Assembly (NCBI GenBank): GCA_003644265.1
Contig: QNBX01000050.1
Location: 1-26,246, forward strand
Source: Planctomycetota bacterium
GTDB taxonomy: Bacteria > Planctomycetota > B15-G4
Length of the DNA stretch: 26,246 nucleotides
Direction: 5' to 3'
Position numbers and translations under genes: made by a program. The notes under the pieces are model-generated. The model did no database searches, was not told where the DNA came from, and was given only the letters and a program-made list of their open reading frames with translations. Of this stretch, positions 1 to 6,688 are shown piece by piece (the first letter of the stretch is position 1; every line of letters starts with the position of its first letter).

Positions 1-88
1 CAGACCAGCACCAGACCAGCACCAGACCAGCACCAGACCAGCACCAGACCAGCACCAGACCAGCACCAGACCAGCACCAGACCAGCAC
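1..88. repeat. 11-bp tandem repeat, 8 perfect copies
   Basis: The unit CAGACCAGCAC occurs eight times head to tail with no mismatch, and the array may continue upstream of the window. Because 11 is not a multiple of 3, three units make 33 bp and every forward frame reads the same 11-residue cyclic peptide (Gln-Thr-Ser-Thr-Arg-Pro-Ala-Pro-Asp-Gln-His). All six frames are free of stops. It ends 43 bp before the argS start. It could be an intergenic minisatellite or the end of an upstream gene; the window does not tell which. Confidence 0.95.
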
Positions 89-131
89 CCCGACCGCCGC
101 CGCCCGAGCCCCCCTCCACCTGCCCGCCGCC

Positions 132-1853
132 ATGTCGTCGTTTGCCCTGACCTTCGCCCAGGCCGTCGCCGAGGCCGCCGAGCTGCCCCTCGACGAGGTG
201 CTGCCTCTGGTGACCTCGCCCCCGCGGCCCGAGATGGGCCAGCTGGCCTTCCCCTGCTTCGGCCTGGCCAAGCAACGTCGCCAGGCGCCGCCGGCCATCG
301 CGACCGAGATCGCGGCGCGCGTGGCCGTCTCTCCGCCCCTGCTGCGGGTGGAGCCCATGGGCCCCTACGTCAACGCCTTCCTGGACGCCGGCGCCGTGGC
401 GGGCGAGGTGCTGCCCGAGGTGCTCACCCGCGGCGAGCAGTACGGCCGGGTCGACATCGGGCAGGGCGGCGTCGTGTGCGTCGACTTCAGCTCCCCCAAC
501 ATCGCCAAGAGCTTCGGGCTGCACCACCTGCGCTCCACCGTCATCGGACACGCGCTGGTGGGGCTGCTCGACGCGGCAGGCTACAAGCCCGTGGGCATCA
601 ACCACCTGGGCGACTGGGGCACGCAGTTCGGCCAGCTGCTGCACATCTGGTTCGAGCAGGGCGACGAGGCCGTGCTGGCCGAGCGCGGCGTGGCCTACCT
701 GCACGAGCTCTACTCGGAGTTCAACCGACGCAAGCAGCAGGACCCGTCGCTGCAGCAGCGCGCGCGCGAGCGCTTCAAGGCGCTGGAGAGCGGCGACCCC
801 GAGGCGCGCCGGCTCTGGAAGCTGTTCCGTGACGTCTCCGTGCGCGAGTTCGAGCGCATCTACGCTCTGCTGGGCATCCGCTTCGACGAGGTGCGCGGAG
901 AGTCCCACTACGAGGACCTGATGCCGCCCGTGCTGGCCGAACTGGAGTCCAAGCAGCTGCTGCAGCGCAGCCAGGACGCCACGGTCATCAACCTGGAGGC
1001 GGACGACCTCGGCGTGGCGCTGGTCAAGAAGGACGACGGCTCCACGCTCTACCTCACGCGCGATCTGGCGGCGGCCCAGTACCGCTACGACACCCACGGC
1101 TGCGTGCGCTCGCTGTACGTGGTGGGCGCGGCCCAGGCGCTGCACTTCAAGCAGATGATCCGGGTGCTGGAGCTGCTGGGCCGCGACTGGGCCGGCGGCA
1201 TCGAGCACGTGCCCTTCGGGCTGCTGCGCCTCGCCAACCAGAAGATGAGCAGCCGCGACAAGACCACCGTGCTGCTGCTGGAGGACGTACTCAACGAGGT
1301 GGTGGCCCTGGCGCGACAGACCATCGTGTCCGGCGCCGAGCAGCGCGGGCGCCCCCTGCCCGACGACATCGACGAGCTGGCGCACCGCATCGGCGTGGGC
1401 GGCCTGGTGTTCAACGACATCAAGAACCGGCGCATGCGTGACGTCAACTTCGACTGGGACACCGTGCTGTCGTTCGAGGGCGAGACCGGCCCGTACCTTC
1501 AGTACACCGCGGCGCGCATCGCCTCGCTGATCGAGAAGAGCGGGCGCGCGCCGCGGGCCGACATCGACGCCTCGCTGCTGGACGGACCGCACGAACTGGC
1601 CACCTGCTTGGCCCTGGCCGACCTGCCCGCGGCGCTCACGCGGGCCGTCGAGCAGAGCGAGCCATCTCTGCTGGCCGACGCCCTGCTCAGCATCGCGGCG
1701 CGCTTCAGCACTCTCTACAGCAACCGCGAGTGGAAAGTGCTCTCCGATGACGCCGCCTTGAGCGACGCCCGGCTGGCCTTGGCCGCCAGCGTGAGGCAGT
1801 CTCTCGTCAATGGACTCTCCTGGCTGGGCATCCCCGTGCCCGACCGCATGTAG
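132..1853 (+). CDS. argS: arginine--tRNA ligase
   Basis: Cytosolic class I aminoacyl-tRNA synthetase that charges tRNA-Arg using ATP. The 573-aa length is normal. In order: the ArgRS-specific N-terminal domain (about 1-100), the catalytic Rossmann fold beginning with DFSSPNIAKSFGLHHLRST (HIGH region, His131-His132), the tRNA-handling insert with INHLGDWGTQFG near 156-167, the KMSKS-type loop as KMSSRDKT (371-378), and a C-terminal DALR anticodon-binding domain ending NGLSWLGIPVPDRM. The HIGH box reads G-L-H-H instead of H-x-G-H, and the KMSKS loop is also variant. The frame stays open upstream through the 11-bp repeat, but ATG 132 is the only usual start codon and fits the family N-terminus. 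No clear Shine-Dalgarno sequence is visible. apt follows after 30 bp, so the two may be co-transcribed. Confidence 0.96.
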   Translation: MSSFALTFAQAVAEAAELPLDEVLPLVTSPPRPEMGQLAFPCFGLAKQRRQAPPAIATEIAARVAVSPPLLRVEPMGPYVNAFLDAGAVAGEVLPEVLTRGEQYGRVDIGQGGVVCVDFSSPNIAKSFGLHHLRSTVIGHALVGLLDAAGYKPVGINHLGDWGTQFGQLLHIWFEQGDEAVLAERGVAYLHELYSEFNRRKQQDPSLQQRARERFKALESGDPEARRLWKLFRDVSVREFERIYALLGIRFDEVRGESHYEDLMPPVLAELESKQLLQRSQDATVINLEADDLGVALVKKDDGSTLYLTRDLAAAQYRYDTHGCVRSLYVVGAAQALHFKQMIRVLELLGRDWAGGIEHVPFGLLRLANQKMSSRDKTTVLLLEDVLNEVVALARQTIVSGAEQRGRPLPDDIDELAHRIGVGGLVFNDIKNRRMRDVNFDWDTVLSFEGETGPYLQYTAARIASLIEKSGRAPRADIDASLLDGPHELATCLALADLPAALTRAVEQSEPSLLADALLSIAARFSTLYSNREWKVLSDDAALSDARLALAASVRQSLVNGLSWLGIPVPDRM

Positions 1854-1883
1854 GCCCTTCTCCCGGCAGGACACGCCTCACCC

Positions 1884-2402
1884 ATGACCGACCTCGAGCG
1901 CTTCATCCGCGACATCCCCGACTTCCCCAAGCCGGGCATCATGTTCAAGGACATCACGCCCATGCTGCAGGACGGCGCCGCCTTCCAGCGCAGCGTGGAC
2001 GCCTTGGCCGAGGCCCTGGCGGACGTCAAGTGCGACGCCGTGCTGGGCATCGAGTCCCGGGGCTTCCTGTTCGGCCCGGCCCTCGCGCTGGCCAAGGGCG
2101 TCGGCTTCGTCCCGGTGCGCAAGCCGGGCAAGCTGCCCTACGAAGTCATCAGCCAGGAGTACGCGTTGGAGTACGGCAGCGACTTCATCGAGATCCACAG
2201 CGACGCCCTGTCCGCCGGCCAAACGGTCGTGGTGGTGGACGACCTGATCGCCACCGGTGGCACCGCCTCAGCCGCCTGCGACCTGGTCGAGGGCCTGGGC
2301 GCCACGGTCGCGGCCTGCGCCTTCATCATCTCCCTGGACTTCCTGCCCTGGAGAGAACGCATGGGGGACCATGACGTGCGCGCGCTGCTGCGCTACACGT
2401 AG
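1884..2402 (+). CDS. apt: adenine phosphoribosyltransferase
   Basis: Purine salvage enzyme making AMP from adenine and PRPP in the cytosol. The 172-aa product is full length for a type I phosphoribosyltransferase. The N-terminal block [18 protein letters not shown] (11-28) is diagnostic for [14 protein letters not shown] (55-64) follows, and the PRPP-binding loop is [14 protein letters not shown] (115-128) with the paired Asp residues and the Thr-Gly-Gly-Thr turn. A purine-rich GGCAGGA lies about 12 bp before the ATG. It starts 30 bp after argS with no obvious promoter between, so read-through from argS is likely. The function is secure from the motifs. Confidence 0.96.
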   Translation: MTDLERFIRDIPDFPKPGIMFKDITPMLQDGAAFQRSVDALAEALADVKCDAVLGIESRGFLFGPALALAKGVGFVPVRKPGKLPYEVISQEYALEYGSDFIEIHSDALSAGQTVVVVDDLIATGGTASAACDLVEGLGATVAACAFIISLDFLPWRERMGDHDVRALLRYT

Positions 2403-2440
2403 CCTGGCGCGAGCGCCGCAAGGGGGTGTTCGCCCCAGTT
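2403..2440 (+). terminator. weak stem-loops after apt
   Basis: Directly after the apt stop are two short GC-rich stem-loops: GGCG-loop-CGCC at 2406-2416, and GGGG(T)/(G)CCCC at about 2423-2436 followed by AGTTT. The stems are short and the T-run is only three bases, so this may be a weak or Rho-assisted end. A promoter candidate follows immediately downstream. Confidence 0.3.
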
Positions 2441-2452
2441 TGGGAGCTGCGC

Positions 2453-2480
2453 TTGCCTGCCGGCGCCATGGGCGTATTCT
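2453..2480 (+). promoter_or_regulatory. candidate sigma-70-type promoter for the 173-aa gene
   Basis: TTGCCT (2453-2458) and TATTCT (2475-2480) are separated by 16 bp; each matches four of six consensus bases. It sits in the only gap between apt and the next gene, about 87 bp before that gene's start. It is a consensus match only. Confidence 0.35.
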
Positions 2481-2549
2481 TCCCTCAGCGTGACGGCCCC
2501 GGCTGCCGATAAGGGAGCCACCGATCCGCGCGATTCCCCCCACCACACC

Positions 2550-2570
2550 ATGAATCGAGCCACCAGATGA
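2550..2570 (+). other. possible 6-codon leader ORF (MNRATR)
   Basis: ATG at 2550 opens a six-codon frame whose TGA (2568-2570) overlaps the ATG of the 173-aa gene as ATGA. This is the geometry used for translational coupling. It has no good ribosome binding site of its own and may be chance in a 17-bp stretch. Confidence 0.2.
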
Positions 2571-3088
2571 CCAGCCGCTTCCAGGACAAGCTGAAGGAGA
2601 TCCGGGACGCCGGGGTGCGCCGCAGCGAGGCGTCCCACAAGGAGCGCAACCTCGAGGACATGGCGCGCTCCCAGAAGACGGTGGCGGCGTTCGAGTATCG
2701 CGAGCGGGTCGAGCAGACCATCGAAGAACTGGTCGCAAATTTCCTGGGCGAGGTGCCTGGCTTCGTCTTGAGCCGCGGCTTCTTCGAAGGCAAGTACATG
2801 CTGGCCCTGCGCCTGGACGAGCCCTCTGGCGATCTGGACGAGGGCGCCCACTCCTACTCGCGGCTCATGTTCCTGCTGGCGCCCCACTCCGAAGACAACA
2901 GCTTCGAGATCCAGTGCCGCAAGACCGTCCGCAACCGGGACGTCGAGACGCAGTCGCACAGCGGCCCCATGACCCTGGACGGGCTGCCGACACACTCGGC
3001 GTTTATCGAGGAGCAGTTCCTGGGCTTCGCGCGAGTCTACTTCGGCGACACGCCCCAGGCCAAGGCCATCAGCCTGCCCACGAGCTGA
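2567..3088 (+). CDS. hypothetical protein, 173 aa
   Basis: I do not recognise the family. The product is soluble with no signal peptide or membrane segment. It begins with a charged helical stretch (about 1-60, rich in Lys, Glu, Arg, possibly coiled coil), followed by a mixed alpha/beta part (about 70-160) with FFEGKYMLALRLDE, then SRLMFLLAP, then FEIQCRKTVRNRDVET, which reads like consecutive beta strands. It ends FIEEQFLGFARVYFGDTPQAKAISLPTS. Codon usage and third-position GC match its neighbours, so it is probably a real gene. ATG 2567 overlaps the stop of a 6-codon upstream ORF (ATG 2550, stop 2568-2570), so its translation may be coupled to that. No strong Shine-Dalgarno sequence precedes it. 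Confidence 0.8.
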   Translation: MTSRFQDKLKEIRDAGVRRSEASHKERNLEDMARSQKTVAAFEYRERVEQTIEELVANFLGEVPGFVLSRGFFEGKYMLALRLDEPSGDLDEGAHSYSRLMFLLAPHSEDNSFEIQCRKTVRNRDVETQSHSGPMTLDGLPTHSAFIEEQFLGFARVYFGDTPQAKAISLPTS

Positions 3089-3255
3089 GCGGCGCAGACC
3101 GCACGCAGCAGGGCGCCATTCCGGAATGGTCCTCAAGTCGTCCGGCCTGCCGACCGATGAGGCCGTTGACCCCGGGTGCGCACCCAACCCAGGCGGCCCC
3201 GCACGAGCTGCGGGTAGCTAGCCGACCGAGACCCGGGATCAGGCCAGCAGCACGC
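3089..3255. promoter_or_regulatory. intergenic region with two perfect palindromes upstream of the sigma-factor leader
   Basis: The gap between the 173-aa gene and the sigma factor is 309 bp, the longest in the window. It holds the 14-bp perfect palindrome CCATTCCGGAATGG (3116-3129) and the 12-bp perfect palindrome GGGTGCGCACCC (3174-3185). Either could be an operator or an RNA hairpin ending the upstream transcript; neither is followed by a T-run. The rest of the gap is the riboswitch leader, listed separately. Confidence 0.4.
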
Positions 3256-3261
3256 TACTAT
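3256..3261 (+). promoter_or_regulatory. possible -10 element for the riboswitch/sigma transcript
   Basis: TACTAT matches four of six bases of TATAAT and sits about 50 bp upstream of the riboswitch 5' strand, which would give a short leader before the aptamer. There is no convincing -35 hexamer, so this is tentative. Confidence 0.25.
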
Positions 3262-3306
3262 CGAGTTTCCAGTCGTCGTGCGGATGCAGGGAGAAACGAT
3301 CCGCGC

Positions 3307-3387
3307 GTATCGAGGGCAAACCACTCGCAAGGGTGGGACGCAAAGCTACAGGGCCCGGGATCCACCCGGGCAGCCAGCTGCCGACAC
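3307..3387 (+). ncRNA. cyclic di-GMP-I (GEMM-I) riboswitch aptamer
   Basis: The leader of the sigma-factor gene carries the conserved core of the class I c-di-GMP riboswitch. In order: GGGCAAACC (3314-3322); a hairpin CCACTC/GGGTGG capped by the GNRA tetraloop GCAA (3321-3336); GGACGCAAAGC (3336-3346); and a second arm with pairing AGCT/AGCT (3344-3347 with 3376-3379), GG/CC (3351-3352 with 3374-3375) and CCCGGG/CCCGGG (3354-3359 with 3365-3370). It ends in GCAGCCAGCTGCCGA. A closing helix can form between GTATCG (3307-3312) and CGACAC (3382-3387) with one A-C mismatch. Its 3' strand ends one base before the Shine-Dalgarno AGGAGA (3388-3393), and ATG follows at 3398, so translational control is the likely output. 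The base aligning with G20 of the Vibrio Vc2 RNA is G (3314), favouring c-di-GMP over 3',3'-cGAMP. Whether ligand turns expression on or off cannot be read from the sequence. Confidence 0.9.
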
Positions 3388-3397
3388 AGGAGAGACC

Positions 3398-4384
3398 ATG
3401 GCCAGTACGCCCAGCCGCACCAGCGGAGGCAAGCAGTCCCGGACGCGCACCGGGGCCAGTTCCAGCAGCAAGTCCAGCGGCAAAGCAGGTGCTCCAGCCG
3501 CAGAGAGCGCCGACACCCACGCGGCCGCCCCTGCCCCACCGCCAAGCGGCGCCAAGGGCAAGCGCGCCCCCAAGCCCGGCAGCAAGGGCCGCGCCAAGAC
3601 CGGCCGCTCGCGAGGAGAACTCGGCGGCGAGAACGAGGCCCTCTGGCGTGACTACGCCAAGACCCACAACCCGGCCCTGCGCAACACGCTGATGGAGATG
3701 TACCTGCCGGTGGTGCACTTCACGGCGGAGCGGCTGCTCATGACGCTCCCGCGCTCGATCGAGTTGGAGGACCTCAAGAGCGCCGGCATCTTCGGCCTGA
3801 TGGACGCCATCGACGGCTTCGACATTGATCGCGGCATCAAGTTCAAGACGTACTGCAGCACGCGCGTCCGTGGCGCCATCCTGGATGAGCTGCGCAGCCA
3901 GGACTGGGTGCCGCGCCTCGTGCGCCTGCGCGCCCATCAGATCAACCGGGCCCAGGCCAGCCTGGAGGCGGCCCACGGCCGCCTGCCCACCGACAACGAG
4001 ATGGCCGAGGCCCTCGACCTGCCGGTGCATGACTACCTGTCCATGGTCGAGGAGGCCCGCGCCCACACCGTGCGCTCGCTCTCCGAGAGCTGGGACGACG
4101 GCAGCGGCGACCAGGCCATGGAGAAGATCGACTACCTGCGTGATCCCGGCGCCCCCGACCCGGCCGAGATCATGAATCAGAAGGACGTCATGAAGACCAT
4201 GATCCGCTCGCTCAACAAGCGCGAGAAGGAGATCATCCTCATGTACTATCGCGACGGCCTGACCATGAAGCAGATCGGGCGCCTGATGAGCCTCACCGAG
4301 TCGCGCGTGTGCCAGATCCACAGCAACGTGATGAAGAAGCTGAAGCTGCACCTCGAGGACACGCGCGAGAACCTGGCGCTCTGA
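3398..4384 (+). CDS. RNA polymerase sigma factor, sigma-28 (FliA/WhiG) type
   Basis: Group 3 sigma-70-family factor of 328 aa that should direct RNA polymerase to an alternative promoter class. Residues 1-75 are a low-complexity extension rich in Ser, Ala, Lys, Pro and Gly that is unusual for the family. Region 2 spans about 82-172 (ALWRDYAKTHNPALRNTLME, EDLKSAGIFGLMDAIDGFD, FKTYCSTRVRGAILDELRSQ, DWVPR), region 3 about 173-225, and region 4 about 262-318 with the helix-turn-helix LTMKQIGRLMSLTESRVCQI. The block GAILDELRSQDWVPR is typical of FliA/WhiG proteins. ATG 3398 is chosen because AGGAGA lies 4 bp upstream and because an earlier in-frame ATG at 3278 would place the riboswitch inside the gene. 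birA follows 23 bp after the stop and may share this transcript. No flagellar genes are in the window, so a motility role is not shown. Confidence 0.93.
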   Translation: MASTPSRTSGGKQSRTRTGASSSSKSSGKAGAPAAESADTHAAAPAPPPSGAKGKRAPKPGSKGRAKTGRSRGELGGENEALWRDYAKTHNPALRNTLMEMYLPVVHFTAERLLMTLPRSIELEDLKSAGIFGLMDAIDGFDIDRGIKFKTYCSTRVRGAILDELRSQDWVPRLVRLRAHQINRAQASLEAAHGRLPTDNEMAEALDLPVHDYLSMVEEARAHTVRSLSESWDDGSGDQAMEKIDYLRDPGAPDPAEIMNQKDVMKTMIRSLNKREKEIILMYYRDGLTMKQIGRLMSLTESRVCQIHSNVMKKLKLHLEDTRENLAL

Positions 4385-4407
4385 ACGACCCGCCGGCGGC
4401 CGGGCCC

Positions 4408-5121
4408 GTGCTCGAGCACCTCGCCCGCGTCGACTCCACCAACGCGGAGGCGCGTCGGCGCGTGGAGACCGGCCGCGCCCGCCCGCCGTTCGCGCTGCTG
4501 GCCCACAGCCAGAGCGCGGCGCGCGGGCGACGCGGGCACAGCTGGACCAGCTTGCCCGGGCGCTCGCTGGCCCTGACCCTGTGTCTGCCCGATCCGATGC
4601 TGGCCCGACCGGCGCGGGCGGCGCTGCTGGTGGCGTTGGCGGTGGCGCGCGGCTGCGAGGCGTGGGGCAGCTCGCCCCTGGCCATCAAGTGGCCCAACGA
4701 CCTCATGCGCGGCGAGCGCAAGGCCGGCGGCATCCTGATCGAGACCCTGGCCGCTCCCGACGGGAGACCCAGCCTGGCCATCGGCGTCGGGCTCAACCTG
4801 GCGCTGGAGCCGGGCGAGCTGTCGCAACTCAGCTCGCCCCCCGCAGGCGACCTGGGCCTGCCCTGCGATGAGGCCGCACGCCTGGGCCTGGGGCGCGCCC
4901 TGGTGGCCCAGATCCAGGACGTCCTGGCTCGATCCGACGACCCGGCCCTCAGCGCCGAGTACCGCCGGCGCTCATGGCTCACAGGCCGACGCGTGCGACT
5001 CCACACGCCCTCCGGGCCCGTGGAGGGCGTCCTGGCCCGGGTCTCCCTCGACGGCGATCTGGCCCTGGAGGGCGGCCCCCTGCTGCGCGGCGAGCACGTC
5101 AGCCTGGCGGCGCTGCTCTAG
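4408..5121 (+). CDS. birA: biotin--[acetyl-CoA-carboxylase] ligase
   Basis: Attaches biotin, through biotinyl-AMP, to the carrier lysine of biotin-dependent carboxylases. The 237-aa product starts directly with the catalytic domain (LEHLARVDSTNAEARRR), so it lacks the N-terminal repressor winged helix of E. coli BirA and is a monofunctional ligase. Motifs seen: substrate loop ARGRRGHSWTSLPGRSLALT (39-57), KWPNDL (94-99), the catalytic-lysine block KAGGILIET (105-113), GVGLNL (126-131), and a small C-terminal SH3-like domain (about 190-237) ending GEHVSLAALL. GTG 4408 is preferred because homologues begin close to this point. The frame is open further upstream inside the sigma gene, and CTG 4381 is a poor alternative. 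It probably shares the sigma-factor transcript. Confidence 0.9.
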   Translation: MLEHLARVDSTNAEARRRVETGRARPPFALLAHSQSAARGRRGHSWTSLPGRSLALTLCLPDPMLARPARAALLVALAVARGCEAWGSSPLAIKWPNDLMRGERKAGGILIETLAAPDGRPSLAIGVGLNLALEPGELSQLSSPPAGDLGLPCDEAARLGLGRALVAQIQDVLARSDDPALSAEYRRRSWLTGRRVRLHTPSGPVEGVLARVSLDGDLALEGGPLLRGEHVSLAALL

Positions 5122-5295
5122 CATCCACCGGCGCAGGTCATTCCGCGCCGGATGACGGCCGCTTCCCGCCGGACCCGGGCCCGATCGAACCGGCCCGCGG
5201 CGAGAATCGAGCACCCCGCCCACCCAGAACGGCTCGCCAGGGGCAAGCTGACTCACCCGGCGTCGCGCCACGCGAACTTGCGGAGACCTCCCGGC

Positions 5296-5301
5296 TATAC
5301 T
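5296..5301 (+). promoter_or_regulatory. possible -10 element upstream of rph
   Basis: TATACT in the context GGCTATACTCGCC matches five of six bases of TATAAT. It lies in the 254-bp gap between birA and rph, 75 bp before the rph start. TTGCGG at 5278-5283 is only 12 bp away, too close for a normal -35. I see nothing else defined in this gap. Confidence 0.35.
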
Positions 5302-5375
5302 CGCCGGGCTCAGGCCGACCCCGCAAAGGCGTCGGCGCCAGACCCCTCCCCCCCGGGATCCGCCCCGTGCCCGCA

Positions 5376-6089
5376 ATGCGCCTCGACGGTCGCTCTCCCG
5401 GCGACATCCGCCCGCTGCACTTTACTCGCCACTGGCTGCCCACCCTGCCGGGCTCGGTGCTGGTCGACTGCGGCCTGACCCGCGTGCTCTGCACCGCCGT
5501 GGTCGAAGACGGCGTGCCGCCCTTCCTCAAGAACACCGACCAGGGCTGGGTCACCGCCGAGTACTCCATGCTCCCGGCCTCCACCAACCGCCGCAAGCAG
5601 CGCGACCGCGCCGGCAAGGTCGACGGTCGCTCGGTAGAGATCCAGCGCCTGATCGGCCGCGCCCTGCGCGCCATCGTGGATCGCCGCGCCATCAAGGGAC
5701 GCACCATCTGGGTCGACTGCGACGTGCTGGCGGCCGACGGCGGCACCCGCACCACCGCCATCAACGGTGCCTACGTGGCCATGCACGACGCCCTCTCGGG
5801 CATGCTCGAGCGCGGCGACATCAAGCGCATGCCGCTCAAGGACTCGCTGCAAGCCATCAGCGTCGGCATCGTCGACGACACCCCCATGGCCGACCTGTCG
5901 TACTACGAAGACAGCTCGGCCGCCGTCGACATGAACCTGATCATGACCGGCAAGGGCGAGGTGGTGGAGATGGGCGGCGGTGCCGAGCAGGGCACGTTTG
6001 CGCTGGACGCGCTGCACGAGCTGATCGAGCTGGGTCAGGGCGCCCTGGCCCGCGTGCGCGCCCTGCAAGAGGAGGCCCTGGCCAAGTGA
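5376..6089 (+). CDS. rph: ribonuclease PH
   Basis: Phosphorolytic 3'-5' exoribonuclease that trims tRNA precursors and releases nucleoside diphosphates. The 237 aa match the usual length of about 240. Family blocks are all present: MRLDGRSPGDIRPL at the N-terminus, GWVTAEYSMLPAST (57-70), VDGRSVEIQRLIGRALRAIV (82-101) with the substrate-binding arginines, WVDCDVLAADGGTRTTAING (112-131), and DLSYYEDSSAAVDMNLIMTG (173-192) with the phosphate-site acidic residues. ATG 5376 is chosen; GTG 5367 would add three residues. The stop overlaps the GTG start of rdgB by 4 bp (GTGA), so rph-rdgB-lepA is a translationally coupled operon. Confidence 0.96.
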   Translation: MRLDGRSPGDIRPLHFTRHWLPTLPGSVLVDCGLTRVLCTAVVEDGVPPFLKNTDQGWVTAEYSMLPASTNRRKQRDRAGKVDGRSVEIQRLIGRALRAIVDRRAIKGRTIWVDCDVLAADGGTRTTAINGAYVAMHDALSGMLERGDIKRMPLKDSLQAISVGIVDDTPMADLSYYEDSSAAVDMNLIMTGKGEVVEMGGGAEQGTFALDALHELIELGQGALARVRALQEEALAK

Positions 6090-6688
6090 GTCGTCTGCTG
6101 GTGGCCACGACCAACCGCGGCAAGGTGGCCGAACTGGCGCCGCTGCTGGCGGGGCTCGGGCTGCAGCCCGTGGGGCTCGACGCGTTCCCCCAGCTGACGC
6201 CCGCCGTGGAGGACGGCCTGACCCTGAAGGACAACGCCGTGCTCAAGGCGCGGGCCGCCGCGGCCCAGAGCGGCCTGCCGACCCTGGCGGACGACTCGGG
6301 CCTGGAGGTCAACGCCCTGGACGGCGCGCCCGGCCTGCGCTCGGCGCGCTTCGCAGGTGAGGACGCCGACGACGCCAGCAACAACGCCCTGCTGCTGGAA
6401 CGCCTCACCGGCGAACACGACCGCAGGGCCGCCTTCGTGTGCTGGCTGTGCCTGGTACGCCCGGGCCAGCCCGACCTGACGCTGAGCGGCCGCTGCACGG
6501 GGACCATCCTGGACGCCCCCCGCGGCGAGGGCGGCTTCGGCTACGACCCGCTCTTCGTGCCCGACGCCCCATCCGCCAGCGGACGCAGTTTTGCCCAGCT
6601 CTCGCGCGACGAGAAGGCCGGCATCAGCCACCGCGGCCTGGCCCTGGCGGCCCTGGCGGACGCGCTCGGCCAGGAGGCCCGCGCATGA
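6086..6688 (+). CDS. rdgB: XTP/dITP pyrophosphatase (non-canonical purine NTPase)
   Basis: Ham1/RdgB family house-cleaning enzyme hydrolysing dITP, dXTP and XTP to monophosphates so that deaminated purines stay out of DNA and RNA. Motifs in the 200-aa product: VATTNRGKVAEL (6-17) for triphosphate binding, LADDSGLEVNALDGAPGLRS (68-87) with the catalytic Asp pair, GEGGFGYDPLF (147-157), and SHRGLAL (181-187), all in family order and spacing. The GTG start overlaps the rph stop and is preceded by AGAGGAGG about 10 bp upstream. The stop overlaps the lepA ATG as ATGA. Confidence 0.95.
   Translation: MSRLLVATTNRGKVAELAPLLAGLGLQPVGLDAFPQLTPAVEDGLTLKDNAVLKARAAAAQSGLPTLADDSGLEVNALDGAPGLRSARFAGEDADDASNNALLLERLTGEHDRRAAFVCWLCLVRPGQPDLTLSGRCTGTILDAPRGEGGFGYDPLFVPDAPSASGRSFAQLSRDEKAGISHRGLALAALADALGQEARA

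Noticed and set aside
1..88. CRISPR array
   Set aside because: Units are 11 bp with no spacers; it is a simple tandem repeat.
3307..3387. 3',3'-cGAMP (GEMM-Ib) rather than c-di-GMP riboswitch
   Set aside because: The base aligned to Vc2 G20 appears to be G (3314), whereas cGAMP-selective variants usually have A there. Not excluded without a ligand test.
3278..3397. Earlier in-frame ATG (3278) for the sigma factor
   Set aside because: It would translate through the riboswitch aptamer; ATG 3398 has AGGAGA directly upstream.
4309..4407. Long N-terminal extension of BirA overlapping the sigma gene
   Set aside because: The extra residues lie inside sigma region 4 coding sequence and show no BirA winged-helix features.
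5278..5301. Full -35/-10 promoter (TTGCGG and TATACT) before rph
   Set aside because: Spacing is 12 bp, too short; only the -10-like element is kept as a weak candidate.
4974..5375. 134-codon N-terminal extension of RNase PH
   Set aside because: It overlaps birA and has no family similarity; RNase PH is complete from ATG 5376.
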